This document shows, one piece after another, positions 1 to 8,585 of a stretch of DNA of 64,000 bases. Both the position numbers and the translations under genes were made by a program. The stretch comes from Gelidibacter algens. Lineage in GTDB: Bacteria > Bacteroidota > Bacteroidia > Flavobacteriales > Flavobacteriaceae. The stretch spans positions 1 through 64,000 of the forward strand of contig NZ_LZRN01000004.1 of the NCBI RefSeq assembly GCF_001678675.1, given 5' to 3'. The notes below the pieces were generated by a model that did no database searches, had not been told where the DNA came from, and worked only from the letters and a program-made list of their open reading frames with translations. Numbering within the stretch: the stretch's first letter is position 1; every line of letters starts with the position of its first letter.

Positions 1-15
1 GTCTTTTTTGTTTTA

Positions 16-1218
16 TTAGATGCCTATTTCAACCTGAAACCGTAAATACCAATTCTCTTTGTTGGTGTTATCAAAATATTTTAAATCAGTTTTAGTCACT
101 TCAGCCTGAAGTTTTAACGAATGTTCCCAAATGTATTTAGTGACGCCAAGCGTGTATTGGTTGGTTTGAGGTATTAAGTTTTCAATATTCTGATGGGGTG
201 TTTGATGAGAAAACCTGCCAATAAGTTCATAATCGTTTTCAAATAAATAACTTAACTGCGTATCAAATCCGTCGCCTACAAATACAAACTGGGTCTCGGT
301 AATGTCATCAGGATTGACCGTAAGAGGATCATCAGCCATCCGTTTCATATATGCTGTTTGAAAAGCCCATCCATCGTATTTAACAATAGCATCCAATAGG
401 AGCGATTTCATATCGCGTCTTTCAAAAAGCTCATCTCCGAGCGTACCTTGCGTTCTTCGTGCATTTTCGTTGTAATGATAAACACCGGAAACCATGAGCT
501 TAGGTGTATCCTCACGTTTTATATCACCTTCAAATAGGGTGCCATTGCTTTTAAATGATCCAAAAGGGAAAAGTTCCAATCTGCCAGTAAATGCTAAACC
601 GTTGTCAGGATCTTGCGTCCAATTTCGACCTTCACCAGTGCTTATTGCGGTTTTGACGTTATATGAGAATTTATGGTCCAGTTCATTTAAATAATAGACT
701 TGCAATCCAAAATCGCGATCAATATTAAAACGTGCATTGTTGATAGACCGATCTGTTAATTGCAAAGCACCAGAGGAATTGATACGTTGTCTGTTGCCAG
801 GAAGTTTAGTTTGTCCAAAACCAATATTCCAGTGCTCGCTGGGTCTGTAAAAAACTATTGCGTCCCTAATAATATTGATATTATCACCATTTTCTATAAT
901 TCCAACATCGTTAGGAGAAAATGACAATTGAATGACATAAATTATTTTAGGGTCTCCAACATAACCATCAAAACGTAAACGCAATCGCCTTATCAAGGCT
1001 TCATAAGCAGGATCAGCATCTTCCTTGTTAATGTAAGTTAGTCTGTTTTGCATTCTAAAACGAATGTTCAACTTAAAAATGCTGTCTGGCGATGTTATTC
1101 CCAAACCTTTGCCATAACTGTAATAGGGTAGGGCAGACAATTTAATGTCATTGTTATCTTGCCCCAGAAAGGTGCTGCAGTATCCTAGAAACAGAAAAAT
1201 ACATAAGAGGTTTTTCAT
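16..1218 (-). CDS. Phosphate-selective porin O/P-like outer-membrane porin
   Basis: The 400-residue product has an N-terminal signal peptide (hydrophobic LLCIFLFLGYCSTFLG, cut near residue 19), then a beta-rich chain with the OprO/OprP look: an N-terminal segment (FKLNIRFRMQNRL), an RRLRLRFDGYVGD strand, and a GFGQTKLPGNRQR stretch typical of this porin family in Bacteroidota. It ends in a strand finishing with FQVEIGI. It probably forms an outer-membrane pore for anions such as phosphate, but the ligand cannot be read from sequence. It is divergent from prmA with a short shared upstream region and shows no sign of being in an operon with neighbours in this window. Confidence 0.8.
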   Translation of the reverse strand: MKNLLCIFLFLGYCSTFLGQDNNDIKLSALPYYSYGKGLGITSPDSIFKLNIRFRMQNRLTYINKEDADPAYEALIRRLRLRFDGYVGDPKIIYVIQLSFSPNDVGIIENGDNINIIRDAIVFYRPSEHWNIGFGQTKLPGNRQRINSSGALQLTDRSINNARFNIDRDFGLQVYYLNELDHKFSYNVKTAISTGEGRNWTQDPDNGLAFTGRLELFPFGSFKSNGTLFEGDIKREDTPKLMVSGVYHYNENARRTQGTLGDELFERRDMKSLLLDAIVKYDGWAFQTAYMKRMADDPLTVNPDDITETQFVFVGDGFDTQLSYLFENDYELIGRFSHQTPHQNIENLIPQTNQYTLGVTKYIWEHSLKLQAEVTKTDLKYFDNTNKENWYLRFQVEIGI

Positions 1219-1263
1219 TATATTTATTTTGGCCCTAAATGTACTAACTAAATTATTGATTTG

Positions 1264-1271
1264 TAAATTTG
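1264..1271 (+). promoter_or_regulatory. Putative Bacteroidota -7 box upstream of prmA
   Basis: TAAATTTG fits the Bacteroidota sigma-A -7 consensus TAnnTTTG and lies 12 bp before the prmA start codon, which would give a very short leader. I do not see a well-spaced -33 TTG, so this is a motif match only. Confidence 0.35.
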
Positions 1272-1283
1272 CAAAAAAAATAG

Positions 1284-2117
1284 ATGGCAGAGATTTATAT
1301 TGGTTTCGAATTTAAAGTGCAACCACTTCAACCAGGAACAGAAATTCTTATTGCAGAATTGGGCTATGCAGGTTTTGAAAGTTTTGTAGAAACTGAAACA
1401 GGTGTTACTGCTTATATCCAAAAGGAAGAATGGAATGACGCTATTTTAGATGATATCTATATTTTGGGTTCAGATGAATTTGAGATTTCTTATACGTTTG
1501 AAGACATTGAACAGACCAATTGGAATGAAGAATGGGAAAAGAATTTCAATCCTATTATTGTTGATGACGTCTGTTCCGTGAGAGCGCCATTTCATCCAAA
1601 ACCAGAAACAGCATACGATATCATCATAGAACCTAAAATGAGCTTTGGCACTGGGCATCATGAAACCACACATATGATGATTCAACATATTCTGAAAAAT
1701 GATTTTAAAGAGAAATCAGTATTAGATATGGGATGCGGAACTGGTGTTTTGGCCATTCTTGCAGAAATGAAAGGCGCCAAACCTATTGATGCCATTGATT
1801 ATGACAATTGGTGTTACTTGAACAGTTTAGAGAATGTTGAACGCAATAATTGCGAACATATCACTGTTTTGGAAGGCGATGCGAGTTTGTTGAACACTCA
1901 AAAATACGATACTATTATTGCAAATATCAACCGAAATATTCTATTGAATGATATGGGAGCTTACGCAAAATGTCTGAACGCTAATGGGACGCTTTTCTTA
2001 AGCGGATTTTATGTTGATGATATTCCCGCCATTCAAGAAGAATGCAATAAACACGGGTTGACCTACGTTGAAAGATTAGAAAAAAACAAATGGGTTGCTC
2101 TAAAATTCGTAAATTAG
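1284..2117 (+). CDS. prmA: Ribosomal protein L11 methyltransferase PrmA
   Basis: The 277-residue protein has the PrmA arrangement: a small N-terminal substrate-recognition domain (about residues 1-60), the linker with PKMSFGTGHHETT (about 113-126), and a class I SAM-dependent methyltransferase domain with motif I DMGCGTGVLAI (about 148-158), acidic IDYDNW and the NIN motif (IIANINRN). It transfers methyl groups to ribosomal protein L11 in the cytoplasm. It is slightly shorter than E. coli PrmA, as usual in Flavobacteriia. It is followed by clpS on the same strand after a 7-bp tandem repeat, a neighbourhood often seen in this group. Confidence 0.95.
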   Translation: MAEIYIGFEFKVQPLQPGTEILIAELGYAGFESFVETETGVTAYIQKEEWNDAILDDIYILGSDEFEISYTFEDIEQTNWNEEWEKNFNPIIVDDVCSVRAPFHPKPETAYDIIIEPKMSFGTGHHETTHMMIQHILKNDFKEKSVLDMGCGTGVLAILAEMKGAKPIDAIDYDNWCYLNSLENVERNNCEHITVLEGDASLLNTQKYDTIIANINRNILLNDMGAYAKCLNANGTLFLSGFYVDDIPAIQEECNKHGLTYVERLEKNKWVALKFVN

Positions 2118-2185
2118 CTGGAAGCTGGAAGGTAGAGGCTAGAAGCTAGAAGCTAGAAGATAGAAGCTAGAGGCTGGAAGGTGGA
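2116..2185 (+). repeat. 7-bp minisatellite, ten imperfect copies
   Basis: Beginning within the prmA stop codon, ten consecutive 7-base units follow with no gap. The unit is AGCTAGA, with variants AGCTGGA, AGGTAGA, GGCTAGA, AGATAGA, GGCTGGA and AGGTGGA. It lies wholly in the prmA-clpS spacer and encodes nothing I can recognise. Confidence 0.9.
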
Positions 2186-2244
2186 TGCCCCAATTACTAT
2201 AATTTTCAACTGCAGATTGATACCTGCACAGACTAAAAAAAAAG

Positions 2245-2520
2245 ATGAGTACGAAAGAGAAAATTCAAGAAGACCTTCTCGTTGATACCCAAGAACAAAA
2301 CCTGAACGAGATTGTATTGTATAATGATGATGTCAATACGTTTGACTATGTCATCGATACGTTGATCTATGCCTGTGACCATACGCCTGAGCAAGCGGAA
2401 CAATGTTCAATATTAGTGCATTATAAAGGAAAATGCACTGTGAAAACAGGGTCTTATGATGAGCTTGAACCACGTTGTTCAAAACTTTTACAAGCTGGAT
2501 TGAGTGCGGAGATTGTTTAA
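2245..2520 (+). CDS. clpS: ATP-dependent Clp protease adaptor ClpS
   Basis: The 91-residue protein carries the ClpS fold: a short polar N-terminal tail, then LYNDDVNTFDYVIDTL (about residues 25-40), which corresponds to the conserved NDD and helix forming the N-degron pocket, followed by a helix with CDHTPEQAEQCSILVHYKG and a C-terminal segment matching the family. It delivers N-degron substrates to ClpAP/ClpCP. It has the normal family length. A hairpin terminator follows directly, so clpS ends its transcription unit. Confidence 0.93.
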   Translation: MSTKEKIQEDLLVDTQEQNLNEIVLYNDDVNTFDYVIDTLIYACDHTPEQAEQCSILVHYKGKCTVKTGSYDELEPRCSKLLQAGLSAEIV

Positions 2521-2538
2521 AAATGCATTCACTTAAAT

Positions 2539-2573
2539 AAAAGACCTCACAAATTTTAATTGTGAGGTCTTTT
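2539..2573. terminator. Bidirectional hairpin terminator between clpS and the sulfur operon
   Basis: A perfect 14-bp stem (AAAAGACCTCACAA paired with TTGTGAGGTCTTTT) encloses a 7-base loop. A-run on one side and T-run on the other mean it can end transcription of both convergent units. Confidence 0.85.
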
Positions 2574-2611
2574 ATATTTAATAATTTGCGATTCAGTTTT
2601 TGAATAATGCG

Positions 2612-4018
2612 TTACAATGTTGACGGACAGACAAATTCCGTAGTCAACATATCCGTTTCCTTAATGGCTGCAAATCCGCCAGCTACATCCACCAACTTAT
2701 CAAAGCCTCTAGCTTTTAAAATGGATGCCGCAATTACAGAGCGATACCCACCAGCACAATGAATATGATAAGTTTTGGTGCTGTCAATATGAGTCATATG
2801 TTCATTGATAAAATCTAAAGCAAAATGTTGTGCGTCTTCTAAGTGAGAAGCTATATATTCGCCATCTTTTCTTACATCAAGAATGTTAATGGACTCTGAT
2901 TTTACTTTCTCTGCAAAAGTTTCCGCAGAAATGGATTCTAAGGTCGCAACGTCCTTACCCGAGGCCTTCCAAGCGTCAATACCACCTTCTAAATAGCCCA
3001 AAGTATTATCATAGCCTACACGAGACAAACGTGTCAAGGCCTCTTCACTTTTACCTTCGGGAACCACAAGTATTAAAGGCTGCTTCAAATCAGTGATCAA
3101 AGCGCCAACCCAAGGGGCAAATTGACCATTCAGACCAATAAAAATAGAATTAGGAATATGGCCTTCAATAAAATCGCTGTGCGTTCTGACATCCAAAACC
3201 AAAGCCTCCTCATAGTTCGCCATTCCTTCAAAATCTTGCGGATTCAACGGCACATTTCCTGTTTCTAAAACCTGATCAAAAGCATCATATCCTGTTTTGT
3301 TCAGCATCGCATTTTTAGCAAAATACTGCGGTGGCGGTGGCATGCTGTCTAAAACCTCTTTGACGAATTCGGCCTTAGTCATATCAGCGCGAAGGGCATA
3401 ATTGGTTTTCTTTTGATCTCCAATGGTACCAACAGTTTCTTTACTCAAATTTTTTCCGCAGGCGGAACCAGCACCATGTGCTGGATACACAATTACTTCA
3501 TCGGCCAAAGTCATAATTTTGGTACGGAGTGAATCGTATAGCATTCCGGCTAAATCTTCCTTGGTCAAATCTGATTTAATGGCCAAATCAGGTCGGCCCA
3601 CATCACCTAAAAATAAGGTGTCTCCTGAGAAAATCGCATGATTGTTGCCATGCTCATCGATCAATAAAAAAGTCGTCGATTCTAAGGTATGTCCGGGCGT
3701 ATGTAGCGCTTTGATAGTGATTTTTCCAATATTGAACTCCTCACCATCTATAGCAGTATGGCTGTAATATGAGGTTTCAGCTCCGGGACCATAAACAATA
3801 GTGGCGCCAGTTTTGTTGGCCAAATCAACATGTCCCGAAACAAAATCGGCATGAAAATGGGTTTCAAACACATATTTTATTTTTGCTCCTGCTGCGTTAG
3901 CTTTATCGATGTAAGGTTGGATTTCGCGTAAAGGATCAATAATGGCAACTTCGCCTTCAGATTCAATATAGTAAGCACCCTGCGCCAAACAACCTGTATA
4001 AATTTGATTTATTATCAT
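2612..4018 (-). CDS. Persulfide dioxygenase-type MBL fold protein with two rhodanese domains
   Basis: The 468-residue cytoplasmic protein begins with an ETHE1-like metallo-beta-lactamase domain (residues 1 to about 240). Its metal motif reads ETHFHADFVSGH, with later HTPGHT and FSGDTLFLGDVGR; ETHE1-type enzymes use one iron to oxidise glutathione or related persulfide to sulfite. Two rhodanese domains follow (about 260-355 and 365-465). The first lacks an active-site cysteine (VVPEGKSEE in that place), while the second keeps it in CAGGYRS. The fusion would couple persulfide oxidation to sulfur transfer. It is the last gene of a minus-strand operon with sulfur transporters and a Crp/Fnr regulator, which supports a role in sulfide, persulfide or thiosulfate handling. 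Confidence 0.9.
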   Translation of the reverse strand: MIINQIYTGCLAQGAYYIESEGEVAIIDPLREIQPYIDKANAAGAKIKYVFETHFHADFVSGHVDLANKTGATIVYGPGAETSYYSHTAIDGEEFNIGKITIKALHTPGHTLESTTFLLIDEHGNNHAIFSGDTLFLGDVGRPDLAIKSDLTKEDLAGMLYDSLRTKIMTLADEVIVYPAHGAGSACGKNLSKETVGTIGDQKKTNYALRADMTKAEFVKEVLDSMPPPPQYFAKNAMLNKTGYDAFDQVLETGNVPLNPQDFEGMANYEEALVLDVRTHSDFIEGHIPNSIFIGLNGQFAPWVGALITDLKQPLILVVPEGKSEEALTRLSRVGYDNTLGYLEGGIDAWKASGKDVATLESISAETFAEKVKSESINILDVRKDGEYIASHLEDAQHFALDFINEHMTHIDSTKTYHIHCAGGYRSVIAASILKARGFDKLVDVAGGFAAIKETDMLTTEFVCPSTL

Positions 4019-4121
4019 GACAATTTATTTTTTTATTCCCTTGAAGACGGGCGACTTATTTTTAAATATTAGTACTTCAAAGATATAACTCTTCAAAGTT
4101 AGTTTTATGACACTTGTCACC

Positions 4122-4922
4122 CTAAACGAACATCTCTCTATAGATAATATAAAGAGCGACCACTAGTGTAAACCATCCAAATCCACGTTTTAATTTGGTG
4201 CCACTTATAAATTTTGATGCATACACGCCAATGATAATTCCGACAATGGAGATAGCTGTAAAAATCAGTAAAAAGGACCATTCGATAGCTCTATGTTGTA
4301 GGTCGCCAGTAAAACCTACCAAGGAGTTGATTGAAATAATAAATAACGAAGTACCAATGGCATTTTTCATTGGTAATTTGGCCAACAATACCAAAGCGGG
4401 AATGATTAAAAATCCGCCTCCTGCACCAACAATTCCAGTAAGCAAACCCACAACGATCCCGATAAGAACCAAGTAGGGAATATTGATCGTGGCCTTGAAG
4501 CTTAAGTTTGCACTGTCGTTTTCTGAACGGATCATTGACAAGGAGGCCACAAACATGATAATCGAAAAGAAAATCATAATAAACACATCTTTGGTAATAG
4601 GTGATTCGTCAACGAAAAAAACCGGATCAGGAATAGCAGGTACAAGATATCGACGGGTGATATAAACCACCGTAAAGGCAGGAATAGCAAAAATGATTGC
4701 CGTTTTTACATCCACCAATTTTTTTCTGAAATTTTGAATGGTGCCGATTACTGAGGTGCTTCCTACCACAAATAATGAATACGCTGTAGCAGTTACAGGA
4801 TTTATGCCAATAAGATACACCATTATGGGTACTGTAATTATAGAGCCACCACCTCCTGAGAGTCCTAATACCAGACCAACTACGAAAGCGCCAACATAGC
4901 CTAAAATTTCAATTAACTCCAT
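4122..4922 (-). CDS. TauE/SafE family sulfite/anion permease
   Basis: The 266-residue integral membrane protein shows the two-fold repeated TauE/SafE motif: GLVLGLSGGGGSIITVP near residue 17 and GIVVGLLTGIVGAGGGFLIIP near residue 155, among about eight hydrophobic segments. This family exports sulfite, sulfoacetate or related organosulfur anions, and some members import them. Its start abuts the next upstream gene with no spacer. Placed next to a persulfide dioxygenase, it most plausibly removes the sulfite that enzyme makes, which is inference from context. Confidence 0.88.
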   Translation of the reverse strand: MELIEILGYVGAFVVGLVLGLSGGGGSIITVPIMVYLIGINPVTATAYSLFVVGSTSVIGTIQNFRKKLVDVKTAIIFAIPAFTVVYITRRYLVPAIPDPVFFVDESPITKDVFIMIFFSIIMFVASLSMIRSENDSANLSFKATINIPYLVLIGIVVGLLTGIVGAGGGFLIIPALVLLAKLPMKNAIGTSLFIISINSLVGFTGDLQHRAIEWSFLLIFTAISIVGIIIGVYASKFISGTKLKRGFGWFTLVVALYIIYREMFV

Positions 4923-5336
4923 TTAATGTGGCAATTTTTCTTTTAGTACCCCATAAACATAGGTACCCAAGACAGCTGCTAAAATAACTATAAGCATCGC
5001 GAAAGCACCAGTGCCAACCAAGATATACATGGGGCCAGGACAAGCACCAGACAATGCCCAGCCTAATCCGAAAAGCGTACCTCCTAAAATATAACGTACC
5101 AAACCTTTTTCTTTGTCGGGCACGCTCATAAAACCACCTTCAATGTTTTTGAACTTGAATTTTTTTGTACTTAAGAGTAAAAGTATTCCCGTAATAACAG
5201 CAGTTCCTATAATGCCATACATATGAAACGATTCAAAACGGAACATTTCATAAATACGATACCATGAAACGGCTTCTGATTTTACGAGAACAATACCAAA
5301 GATGACACCGACGACTAAAAATTTTATAAATTTCAT
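4923..5336 (-). CDS. YeeE/YedE-family transporter half (DUF6691-like)
   Basis: The 137-residue membrane protein has four hydrophobic segments and the signature GLGWALSGACPGPMYILVGTGA (about residues 92-113, quoted here to show the conserved Cys and GP), the YeeE/YedE half-unit that conducts thiosulfate or related sulfur species. It is half the length of E. coli YeeE and pairs with the longer half encoded just upstream, so the transporter is split into two genes. The stop codon abuts the TauE/SafE gene start, indicating tight operon linkage. Confidence 0.87.
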   Translation of the reverse strand: MKFIKFLVVGVIFGIVLVKSEAVSWYRIYEMFRFESFHMYGIIGTAVITGILLLLSTKKFKFKNIEGGFMSVPDKEKGLVRYILGGTLFGLGWALSGACPGPMYILVGTGAFAMLIVILAAVLGTYVYGVLKEKLPH

Positions 5337-5425
5337 CTGTAAATATTAATTATTATTTAAATGTTGGATGCAATGTCCAAGTTTACTGTTTTGTTAATTT
5401 ACGATTTGCGAATGGACATTTCATG

Positions 5426-5995
5426 TTATCCAAAAATTAAAGGGAACATTAAATGAACCATGATCAATCCGCCCATAAAAAAACCGATGACGGCAATTAA
5501 TGATGGCAGTTGCAAACTACTTAATCCTGTAATGGCGTGACCAGAAGTACAGCCTCCGGCATAACGTGTTCCAAAGCCTACAAGAAATCCGCCACTACTT
5601 AAAATGGCCAATCCTTTCAAACTAAAAACAGCATTCCAACTAAACAATTCAGCCGGTAATAAGGATTTGCCGGCGTTTTCAAAGCCCAATTGTGAGAGCT
5701 GTGCAATTGTGTCAGGATTTAGATCAATATCTATTGGATTGGATAGTAAAAAATGAGCAATAAAACCGCCAATTACCGCGCCTAAAACCACTGTAAGATT
5801 CCATTTCTGGGATTTCCAATCGAAGTCAAAGAATTTGGTTTTTTTTCCAGCACCTGCAATGGTGCAAAACGTTTTTAAGTTTGAAGACATTCCAAAGGTT
5901 TTCCCAAAATAAATAAGAGCAAACATGATAAATGCTAGCAATGGACCTGAAACGTACCAAGGCCAAGGTTGTAAAATGTATTCCATTATATTCAA
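5426..5995 (-). CDS. YeeE/YedE family thiosulfate-type transporter subunit
   Basis: The 189-residue protein has about five hydrophobic segments and the typical GFGTRYAGGCTSGHAITGLS stretch (about residues 140-160) with the conserved cysteine and SGH. YeeE proteins move thiosulfate through a chain of cysteines. Together with the 137-residue half downstream it would form the complete permease. It lies 51 bp downstream of the Crp/Fnr gene and is the first structural gene of the sulfur operon. Confidence 0.88.
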   Translation of the reverse strand: MNIMEYILQPWPWYVSGPLLAFIMFALIYFGKTFGMSSNLKTFCTIAGAGKKTKFFDFDWKSQKWNLTVVLGAVIGGFIAHFLLSNPIDIDLNPDTIAQLSQLGFENAGKSLLPAELFSWNAVFSLKGLAILSSGGFLVGFGTRYAGGCTSGHAITGLSSLQLPSLIAVIGFFMGGLIMVHLMFPLIFG

Positions 5996-6046
5996 TTTTT
6001 TACAAATGTAAGCGTAGTAAACAAGTTGGTTAGTAATAGTTGTTAC

Positions 6047-6682
6047 TTAAAAATCAAGAACCTCAATTTTATTGCGGCTCAATAAGATTTTGTGTTCATT
6101 TTCCAATTGCTTCAGCAATCTAGAAATAACCACTCTCGATGTATTCAAATCTTCAGCAATGTCCTGATGTGTTTTCGAAATCGTGGTGGAAGCATTCAAT
6201 TTAACCTGATCTGTTAAATATTTAAGGAGGCGTTTGTCCATTTTCATGAACGCCAAAGTGTCAATAGTTTCGAGCATTTCATTAAAACGGATTTGATAGC
6301 TGTTTAAAATAAAATTTCGCCAGCTCTCACTGTTATGGAACCATTCCGTCATTTTGTGGTTGGGAATCATGATAACACTAGAATCTTTGTCAGCGACCGC
6401 CCTAATCTTGCTTTTGGATTTTGCCATGCAACAGGTTAGTGACATAGAACAAGTGTCGCCAATTTCCAGAACATATAATAATAGTTCGCTACCGTTTTTG
6501 TCTTCACGTAGCACTTTGATGTTGCCCTCTAACAGCAATGGCACATGCGTAAGTTCTTGTCCAATATCCGAGATAATATCATCTTTTTTGAAATGTTTGA
6601 TACTACCATAATGAGCTATGTTCTTGATAAGAGATATATCAAATTGATATTTGAATTGCTCTAGTAAATGTTCTTTAATCAT
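6047..6682 (-). CDS. Crp/Fnr family regulator with cysteine cluster, probable sulfur-operon regulator
   Basis: The 211-residue protein has an N-terminal cyclic-nucleotide-binding-like domain (about residues 20-130) and a C-terminal winged helix-turn-helix (about 145-205; TSRVVISRLLKQLE is the recognition helix region). The effector domain carries CSMSLTCCMAKSK near residues 78-90, three cysteines in six positions. This is not an Fnr iron-sulfur arrangement but resembles Bacteroidota Crp-like proteins found beside rhodanese genes. It is the promoter-proximal gene of the sulfur operon, so autoregulation and persulfide sensing are plausible inferences. The effector is not known. Confidence 0.85.
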   Translation of the reverse strand: MIKEHLLEQFKYQFDISLIKNIAHYGSIKHFKKDDIISDIGQELTHVPLLLEGNIKVLREDKNGSELLLYVLEIGDTCSMSLTCCMAKSKSKIRAVADKDSSVIMIPNHKMTEWFHNSESWRNFILNSYQIRFNEMLETIDTLAFMKMDKRLLKYLTDQVKLNASTTISKTHQDIAEDLNTSRVVISRLLKQLENEHKILLSRNKIEVLDF

Positions 6683-6745
6683 ACTTCAAAAATAAACATT
6701 TACAAATTTGAAATAAATTGTTTGGTGGTTTTTTAATAAAAGTGT

Positions 6746-6753
6746 TATATTTG
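6746..6753 (+). promoter_or_regulatory. Putative -7 box for tRNA-Arg
   Basis: TATATTTG fits the Bacteroidota TAnnTTTG -7 consensus, with a TTG at 6722-6724 at about the right distance for the -33 element. It lies 15 bp before the tRNA. Confidence 0.5.
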
Positions 6754-6767
6754 CAGCCACTTTAAAA

Positions 6768-6841
6768 GGCCTCGTGGCGCAACTGAATAGCGCACTTGAT
6801 TACGGCTCAAGAGGTTACTGGTTTGAATCCAGTCGAGGTCA
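6768..6841 (+). tRNA. tRNA-Arg (anticodon ACG)
   Basis: A 74-base cloverleaf can be folded. The acceptor GGCCTCG pairs with CGAGGTC (one G-T), followed by discriminator A; the anticodon stem CTTGA/TCAAG encloses the loop TTACGGC with anticodon ACG; the T arm is ACTGG TTTGAAT CCAGT. CCA is not encoded. It marks the left edge of the decayed integrative island, a usual target for tyrosine recombinases. Confidence 0.95.
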
Positions 6842-6866
6842 CTCAAGGCTTTATGAAAAAGCAACA

Positions 6867-6910
6867 AAACCGCGCAAATCCTAGGATTTGCGCGGTTTCT
6901 TGTTTTTTGG
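6867..6910 (+). terminator. Strong hairpin terminator after tRNA-Arg
   Basis: A perfect 16-bp inverted repeat (arm AAACCGCGCAAATCCT, no real spacer) at 6867-6898 is followed by TCTTGTTTTTT. It ends the tRNA-Arg transcript. Confidence 0.85.
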
Positions 6911-6932
6911 GAATTCATATAATTTGATGTTT

Positions 6933-6993
6933 TATGGTAGCTTATGGTAGCTATTCGGTCAGTTCCGATTATAAATGGTAGCTTTAGCTACCA
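6933..6993. repeat. TGGTAGCT repeats and palindrome beside the integrase remnant
   Basis: TATGGTAGCT occurs twice in tandem (6933-6942, 6943-6952), and the same TGGTAGCT core forms a palindrome with its complement at 6976-6993 (8-bp arms around TT). Four copies of one octamer within 61 bp, between a tRNA and a tyrosine recombinase gene, look like recombinase or excisionase binding sites. This is inference. Confidence 0.6.
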
Positions 6994-7085
6994 CGAAGGG
7001 ATTCAACATAAGGTTGAATATTGGTTATTATTTTAAGTTTGATTTGACTTTCGCGATGATTCAAGTTTAATTTAAAACCAAAGTT

Positions 7086-8439
7086 ATGCGTACTTAAAAA
7101 ACATTTTCCATTCAATTTTGGATGGATACAAAGAAATCCAAGAATGGAGAGGGTCTCATTTATGCCAGAATTAATGTAGATCAAAAAAGATTGAGCATTA
7201 GTCTCAAAAGAAAGTTGGCCATGGAGCAATGGGATTTCAAAACCCAAAAAACATCAAGGCACTTCACGGACCGCTAAAGAGTTTAATCGCTATTTAGATT
7301 TATCCAAATCCAAGCTCTTTAGGTGTTATCAAGAGCTGCGTGACAACGGAGAGGAAGTAACCAGCAAAGCCATCAAGAATCTCTTTTTAAATGAAAGCTC
7401 AAATGGCCATACACTTCAAGAGCTTATAGATTATCATTCAAACAAAATTGAAAACACCCATGCGATTGGGTCTATTAGAAACTTCAAAGTAACTGAAGGT
7501 TATATTGATCGTTTTTTAAAGAAGAAACGACTTATGGATATTTCTTTATCAGGTTTGAATTTTGAGTTTCTGTGTGATTTTGAAAACTTTCTCAATGCCT
7601 ACTACCCAAAAGGCCATCCAAAGGCAATGAGTCATAATACGGTGACCAAACACGTTCAAAGATTCCGAAAAATAGTAACACTTGCATACAATCTTGAATG
7701 GATGAAAGATGATCCCTTCCGTAGATGGAAATCATCGTTTGACAAAGTAGATAGAGAGTTTTTGTCTGACAACGAACTTTCTAAATTGGCAAGCCATCAT
7801 TTTAATATTGACAGCTTGGACCGTGTACGGGATCTTTTTGTTTTCGGCTGCTACACGGGTATTTCGTTTGTTGACATTAAGAATTTGACAAATAAAAATG
7901 TTTGGATAGGCGATGATGAAGGCAATAAATGGATAACCACTGTCAGACAAAAAACAAATACTAAAATCAAGATTCCATTATTATTTCGTGCTGAACAGAT
8001 CCTGAATAAATATGAAAGACATCCAGTTACTCAAGTATCAGGTACACTTTTGCCTTCCATAACCAATGAGAAGGCAAATCTTTATCTTAAAGAAATTGCT
8101 ACTGAGGTTGGAATTGAAAAAAATCTGACTTTTCACATGGCACGTCACACCTTTGCAACGACGGTCGCACTAAGTAACGGAATGCCCATTGAAACTGTTT
8201 CTAAAATATTGGGACATTCAAAAATTACCACCACTCAAATTTATGCTCGTGTAATGGATCATAAAATAAAGTCCGATATGGATGCCGTTCAAAAAAGGCT
8301 TAATGAAAAAGCGAGGCAACTTGAAGAGGAAAAAGAACTTATTCATTTACGGGAAAAAATTATAGCGGCAGAAAAGATAAATTATTCCCTTATGACAAAG
8401 GAAGAGCTTCTTAAGAGGTTGAATGTGCTTAATGAATAG
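7086..8439 (+). pseudogene. Tyrosine recombinase/integrase, disrupted at its 5' end
   Basis: An intact frame from 7534 encodes the SAM-like and catalytic domains of a Bacteroidota tyrosine recombinase: TGISFVDIKNLT, the HxxR box MARHTFATT, and LGHSKITTTQIYARV with the catalytic tyrosine, then a coiled tail. That frame is open back to about 7258 and clearly encodes more of the family (EFNRYLDLSKSKLF, then HTLQELIDYHSNKIE). Still further upstream the N-terminal arm-binding domain (TFSIQFWMDTKKSK through RKLAMEQWDF) lies in another frame, so a one-base shift occurred at the A-run 7246-7251. In addition an in-frame TAA at 7095 follows the likely ATG at 7086. The full protein cannot be made as written, though a 301-residue product from 7534 is conceivable. 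It sits just downstream of tRNA-Arg. Confidence 0.82.
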
Positions 8440-8585
8440 TCCTAATTGTGATTAATAATTATGCCTCCAAAGAATTCAATCTTTTACTATGTGTAATTGC
8501 AGATATAAATAGTAATGGCCTTGTGATTATACGTAATAACATATAATTTGAAGTATCTGTATACCGTTATATTTAATTGCATATA

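Noticed and set aside
2116-2185. CRISPR array
   Set aside because: Units are 7 bp and contiguous, without unique spacers, and no cas genes are present.
6984-7247. Minus-strand frame of 87 codons
   Set aside because: It lies opposite the decayed N-terminal part of the integrase, which explains the sequence better; it has no recognisable domain.
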